Under the pieces are notes generated by a model. The model ran no database searches. It saw only the letters and a list, made by a program, of their open reading frames with translations, and was not told the DNA's origin. Both the position numbers and the translations under genes were made by a program. Source: Syngnathus acus (taxonomy: Eukaryota > Chordata > Actinopteri > Syngnathiformes > Syngnathidae). From it: a stretch of DNA of 64,000 nt. Below are positions 60,501-64,000 of the stretch, in pieces (position 1 is the stretch's first letter; every line of letters starts with the position of its first letter). The stretch is taken from assembly GCF_901709675.1 (NCBI RefSeq), contig NC_051107.1:1061501-1125500 (forward strand). The letters run 5' to 3'.

Positions 60501-62601
60501 TGCTAGCGACTCTACGCGCTGATTTGTGATTTTGTACGACAGCGGCGTATTTATACGGTAATCCCGCACTTTATGGGGCGCACACCTCTGGGTCAGGAAT
60601 ATGACGCTTTTGTGGACACGGGTCGTTTCAGAAAAAGGACTGTTTATCCTTTGCTTCCAGATCGCATTTCACGTACTTATCCATATGGCGGACAAGCGGC
60701 GTTAACCTTGAGCGCGGCCGCGACTCGACTGGCGAGCGGCGTTCGGGCGCGACGGCTAAACGGCGGCACCCATCTGTTACGCAATGTTTAGCACGACACA
60801 TTACGACGTCGTCGTACTTCGGGTAATGAGCGAAGACCAGAGACAAATGACAAAAGTCACCCGAGATGAGGCTCAAGAGAGTTTGGGAGGAGTTTGCTTG
60901 GATAGCAAGGTTTTTAGTGTTTTATTATTTTGGCTAGGTGAGATCTGTTCAGTTGGATCAGTACATTTTCACATTTTTTAAAATAATTTTTCAGATCATA
61001 CACGAGTGACAAATATTCACAGATTTGTGCAACTCCTGGTCAGACTCTGTTCCTATCCGTATCAGTTGTGTTTTCCTTTCTTGTTTTTCAAAAACATTCA
61101 AACGTGTCTTGGGCAATTATGCTATTATGCTAACTAGGAATGGGTAAGTGTCAGTACCTATGCTGATCCCAGCCTTCTTTCAATTCCTTAAATTAACAAT
61201 ACATTAGATTTGTCATTAATGTGTCCAATTTATTCAGTATTTTGTGGTCTTTAAATCATTTTGATCACATTTTTACTAACCGGTATTGTCATATCAAACA
61301 CAGTATTTTGTTTTGTTACCCGCAGTCAATGTACAAACTTTCCTTCCTCCCCAATTCTAACCAACTGTAACGGTGAAAATACAGCAGATTGTTGCCGTTG
61401 TACCGGGAGCAGAGGAAATAAACAAACCTTATCAGTGTGTTTTTATTAACTTTCCCTCTAGTGGGAGTCAGCGATGGCCAGCGGGTGTTGTACATCATCC
61501 GTGGGATTGACTCGTACTCCATTTTAAAGCTTTCAAGTAGCATCATCTTCGTTTTTTGCGCCCGTACAAAATGAGCGAGATCTTCTTTGGAGCCGGGAAG
61601 CGGGGCGGAATTACGAGCAGGGTGGCTTACTTGCAAGTACGTCGGCAACGCTGCAGCTTGTTAAAGCTTTTTCCGGATTGGAATATGGTTGAGGGGGAAG
61701 GGGGTGGGTGAAACGTCGGAGGGACTGCAGAAACCGACGCGGAATACTAAAGAGAAAGCATTAAATGCAACCAAAGCAAGCGGCTCAGCTTATTAGACCG
61801 TGTTTTCCGTCCTTTGTCTATTAAGTCCATTACCTCCAGACCACATCGTGATCCTCTGGCACCTCTTTAGCGCCAAGAGGTCGAAACAATGATGCGAAGG
61901 GTTCAGTGAGGCACTTCAGTACACGTGGGGCCGATTATTCGTCAAAGAAACACCTATCAGTCATAACCGTATACGTTTGAGCGTTTACGAGCAATTAAGA
62001 CGCCAGCGGACATATTTCTCCGCGAGCTCGCCCGTTTACATTTTTTAACTAAGTGGCAGAGTGACTGATATTGGCGAGCATTCGCCGGCTGTAATTGCAG
62101 ACATGTAATTTTTCTTTATGTTAATATACCAGAGTGGGTCCATGGGGGAAATTATTTTAACGACCAGAAAAGTCAATGGGCAACATAGCGGCGCTGTGAG
62201 AAAATGTTTGCGGCAAGTCCTTTCTGATATGAAATAATAATGGCGTGGATGGAAATGTGCTCGTTATCGAACCGGCAACACTTAAGAACTCAAGGGGGCC
62301 ATTTGCAAATGGTGGTTGCACATGGTATTGATTTATGCAAAATAAATAATGTATGCGGCCGTAAATGGCAAATAACGGTAAAAACAATCGGCAAACATCG
62401 GCCATTAGGCTATTATTTTGAGCGATGTTTGAAGAGCCATGATTGGCTGATGTAATCGGTCGGACGATTAATCGGCTGGGCCCTACTCATTAATAATTGT
62501 AAACTCTCCTTTTGGCAGTTAACTACGACATTGTACGAAAAAATAAACCATACAGCCTAGAGATAATCCACAAAGTCAAAACACGAGCATGCGACACTGA
62601 C

Positions 62602-62805
62602 CATCTTTTGCAGGTGCTTCTCTTTGCGTACATCTACCATGACCAGACCCTCCTTGACCAGGCCAAGGCCAACGTCGTCCTTGGTGTCGCCAAACTGTAT
62701 TGTGACGTGAGGGCATGTGACGCCAGAGTACTCCACGTTGAGCAGGCACTGGCTGTTGTGGATGTCGCGCACCACGCAGTCCACCACGTCAGCCCGGGCA
62801 TCTTC
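62602..62805 (-). CDS. snd1: snd1 (Tudor-SN/p100), antepenultimate coding exon
   Basis: This exon encodes 68 residues of Tudor staphylococcal nuclease (SND1), a cytoplasmic and nuclear RNA-binding protein linked in the literature to RISC, splicing and transcriptional co-activation. On the minus strand it runs from [10 protein letters not shown] to KEKHLQKM and includes [20 protein letters not shown], which I recognise as nearly identical to the vertebrate SND1 C-terminal region. This is the part of the split fifth SN-like (OB) fold that follows the Tudor domain. Both boundaries are phase 0: an acceptor ending TTTTTGTAG precedes GAA, and a donor GTCAGT follows ATG. The donor is weaker than consensus. 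The next exon continues in frame at 53588-53632. The exons for the Tudor domain and the first four SN repeats must lie to the right of the window. The identification is firm; the functional roles come from knowledge of the family. Confidence 0.96.
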
Positions 62806-64000
62806 CTACAAAAACGGACGAGTCGAATTCAGAAATAATGCCGTGTTCAACCAATATTATACACGACTCAGAAGTTAAAACAAAAACGACATTTTGTCAA
62901 GCAGATGCTAAATTTAATAATCTCCGAAAGTAATTAGAAAGTTCTCCCAAGTATCTTAAAAAGGTTGGGCAGTTTGAGCTCATTTCTGTTTTATCACATT
63001 TTAATGTATATTTTCGGCTCCTCATGCTAACTAACCAATGATAGCTAAATCAAAAACACTGGAAAACAAAAAGAAAAAGCCATCGCCACTTTAAGCCCAT
63101 CAATCTCCTCCCTCCCCTCCTGCCCTGGTCTTGTCTCCATGGTAACCCCTTTCCAGCAAACTGCCCTTGGATGTGTGTTTGTGTGTGTGTGGGGGGGGGG
63201 CATTTCTGAATGTGCACTCAGATATTTGATTAGGTAAAAGATAACGAGTCCTTCTGAAAAGTGTGACGGTGTAAATGACAGCAATCAACAATCAAAATGG
63301 ACACATTGAGTTGTACCTAAACAAGTGTCCAGCGTGACCATTTTTTTGTTGTTGATTTGGTTCTCGTGCTACAGCTTCCTTAGTTTGTTTTGATCTATTT
63401 TTTTTTAAATCATTTTAGATCTGATAGAAATTCAACTTTCTAATCAACTGTTGACCTATTAAGGATATTTGAGTTTGTGCTGTTTCAGAATGTACTCAAA
63501 AGTCAAACAAAAACAACCAACGTGTTTAACCAACGTTTACCAAAAGTTCGTTTGAATGTTTGCGTAAAGGCTAATACCAAAGTATTAAGAGGCTTGTTTA
63601 TGCAAAGTTCTTTCAGCTTTTTAACGGGTTGTTTTTCCTCCGTCGGTTGTCATGGTGGTTACACAAAAGTGTCTTTTTCACTTGAACTCAAATGAACTGA
63701 AACGAAGTGTTTCTTTGGTTACATCAGTATGTAGAAGCTAAAAATAGTAAAGCACAGATAAGGATGTCAAATAATTTTCTAAAAGTTGTTTTGGAGGCTG
63801 ACTGGAATGCTGGATGACTTTTTGACTCCCATTTCGGGGGGAAATTTCTCTTTCCTGTCAACGACGTTATGTCTCTAACTCGTTCAAATCGAAAGAGTCC
63901 CAATTAAAGCACTTGTTGATGCTTGATGGTCTCAGCCGTTCTAATGTGCAAATGTTTTCATGACATTCAGAGTGCTCGAGTAAAAAATCCTCTTAAAAGC
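62806..64000 (-). other. snd1 intron, continues past the right edge
   Basis: Sequence upstream (on the transcript) of the 62602-62805 exon. It contains a GT/G-rich tract at 63174-63200. I looked for the preceding SND1 exon (the Tudor-linked region ending in VPQ) and did not see it, so it should lie beyond position 64000. Confidence 0.75.

Larger units (their letters stand above)
53633..62601 (-). other. snd1 intron (about 9.0 kb)
   Basis: Intron between the penultimate and antepenultimate snd1 coding exons. It contains a Helentron/DINE-like element at 53731-54500 and low-complexity tracts such as GT-rich 57729-57756 and poly-A near 59500-59514. It also has a possible old repeat fragment near 62400-62490 (TTAATCGGCTGGGCCCTA). 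Open frames in this intron, such as 55624-55974 plus, 56475-56891 plus and 58254-58631 minus, match nothing I recognise and lack coding character. I see no nested gene. Confidence 0.85.

Overview
The window is nuclear DNA from a ray-finned fish, almost certainly a percomorph teleost. It has spliced genes with short exons and long AT-rich introns, tRNA-derived SINEs of the kind widespread in percomorphs, an L2-type LINE, many small DNA transposons and vertebrate microsatellites. The SINE resembles copies I remember from pipefishes and seahorses, but that is only a weak hint about the family of fish.

The one host gene I recognise firmly is snd1 (Tudor-SN / p100), on the minus strand. Its last three coding exons are at 62602-62805, 53588-53632 and 52227-52292. 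Together they encode the C-terminal 104 residues, ending in [16 protein letters not shown]. The rest of the gene, including the Tudor domain, lies beyond the right edge. Two AATAAA signals (51818 and 51648, minus strand) could end its 3' UTR. The intron between 53.6 and 62.6 kb holds a DINE/Helentron-like element at 53.73-54.50 kb.

The left 51 kb has no recognisable conserved gene. Two weak spliced gene models are offered there because splice sites and reading-frame phases agree. One is on the plus strand with three exons at 2784-2880, 4450-4534 and 7249-7297 and would encode about 77 residues. The other is on the minus strand just downstream of snd1, with small exons at 50635-50773, 50526-50558, 46521-46540 and possibly 45818-45838.

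Transposable elements dominate the rest. From left to right: the right-hand part of a TA-flanked terminal-inverted-repeat (TIR) transposon carrying about 250-bp internal tandem repeats (1-1284); a hAT-type element with a perfect 8-bp target duplication and a second TA-flanked element nested inside it (1503-2348); an L2 tail and a SINE (12.07-12.52 kb); a TA-flanked transposon at 15058-19438 split by an apparently intact L2 LINE with a 1001-codon endonuclease/reverse-transcriptase ORF (15532-18537, minus); a second SINE with a 13-bp target duplication (23.23-23.62 kb); several AT-rich diverged repeats with local tandem duplications; a 182-bp hAT-like MITE (38242-38423); and a truncated TA-flanked element (39521-39751). 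Four distinct families sharing CCG...TATAA...CGC-like termini and TA flanks occur in this one window.

I see no CRISPR array, operon, bacterial gene or convincing previously undescribed biological system. The most useful leads are the two unrecognised spliced gene models, the intact LINE nested in a DNA transposon, and the Helentron-like element in snd1.
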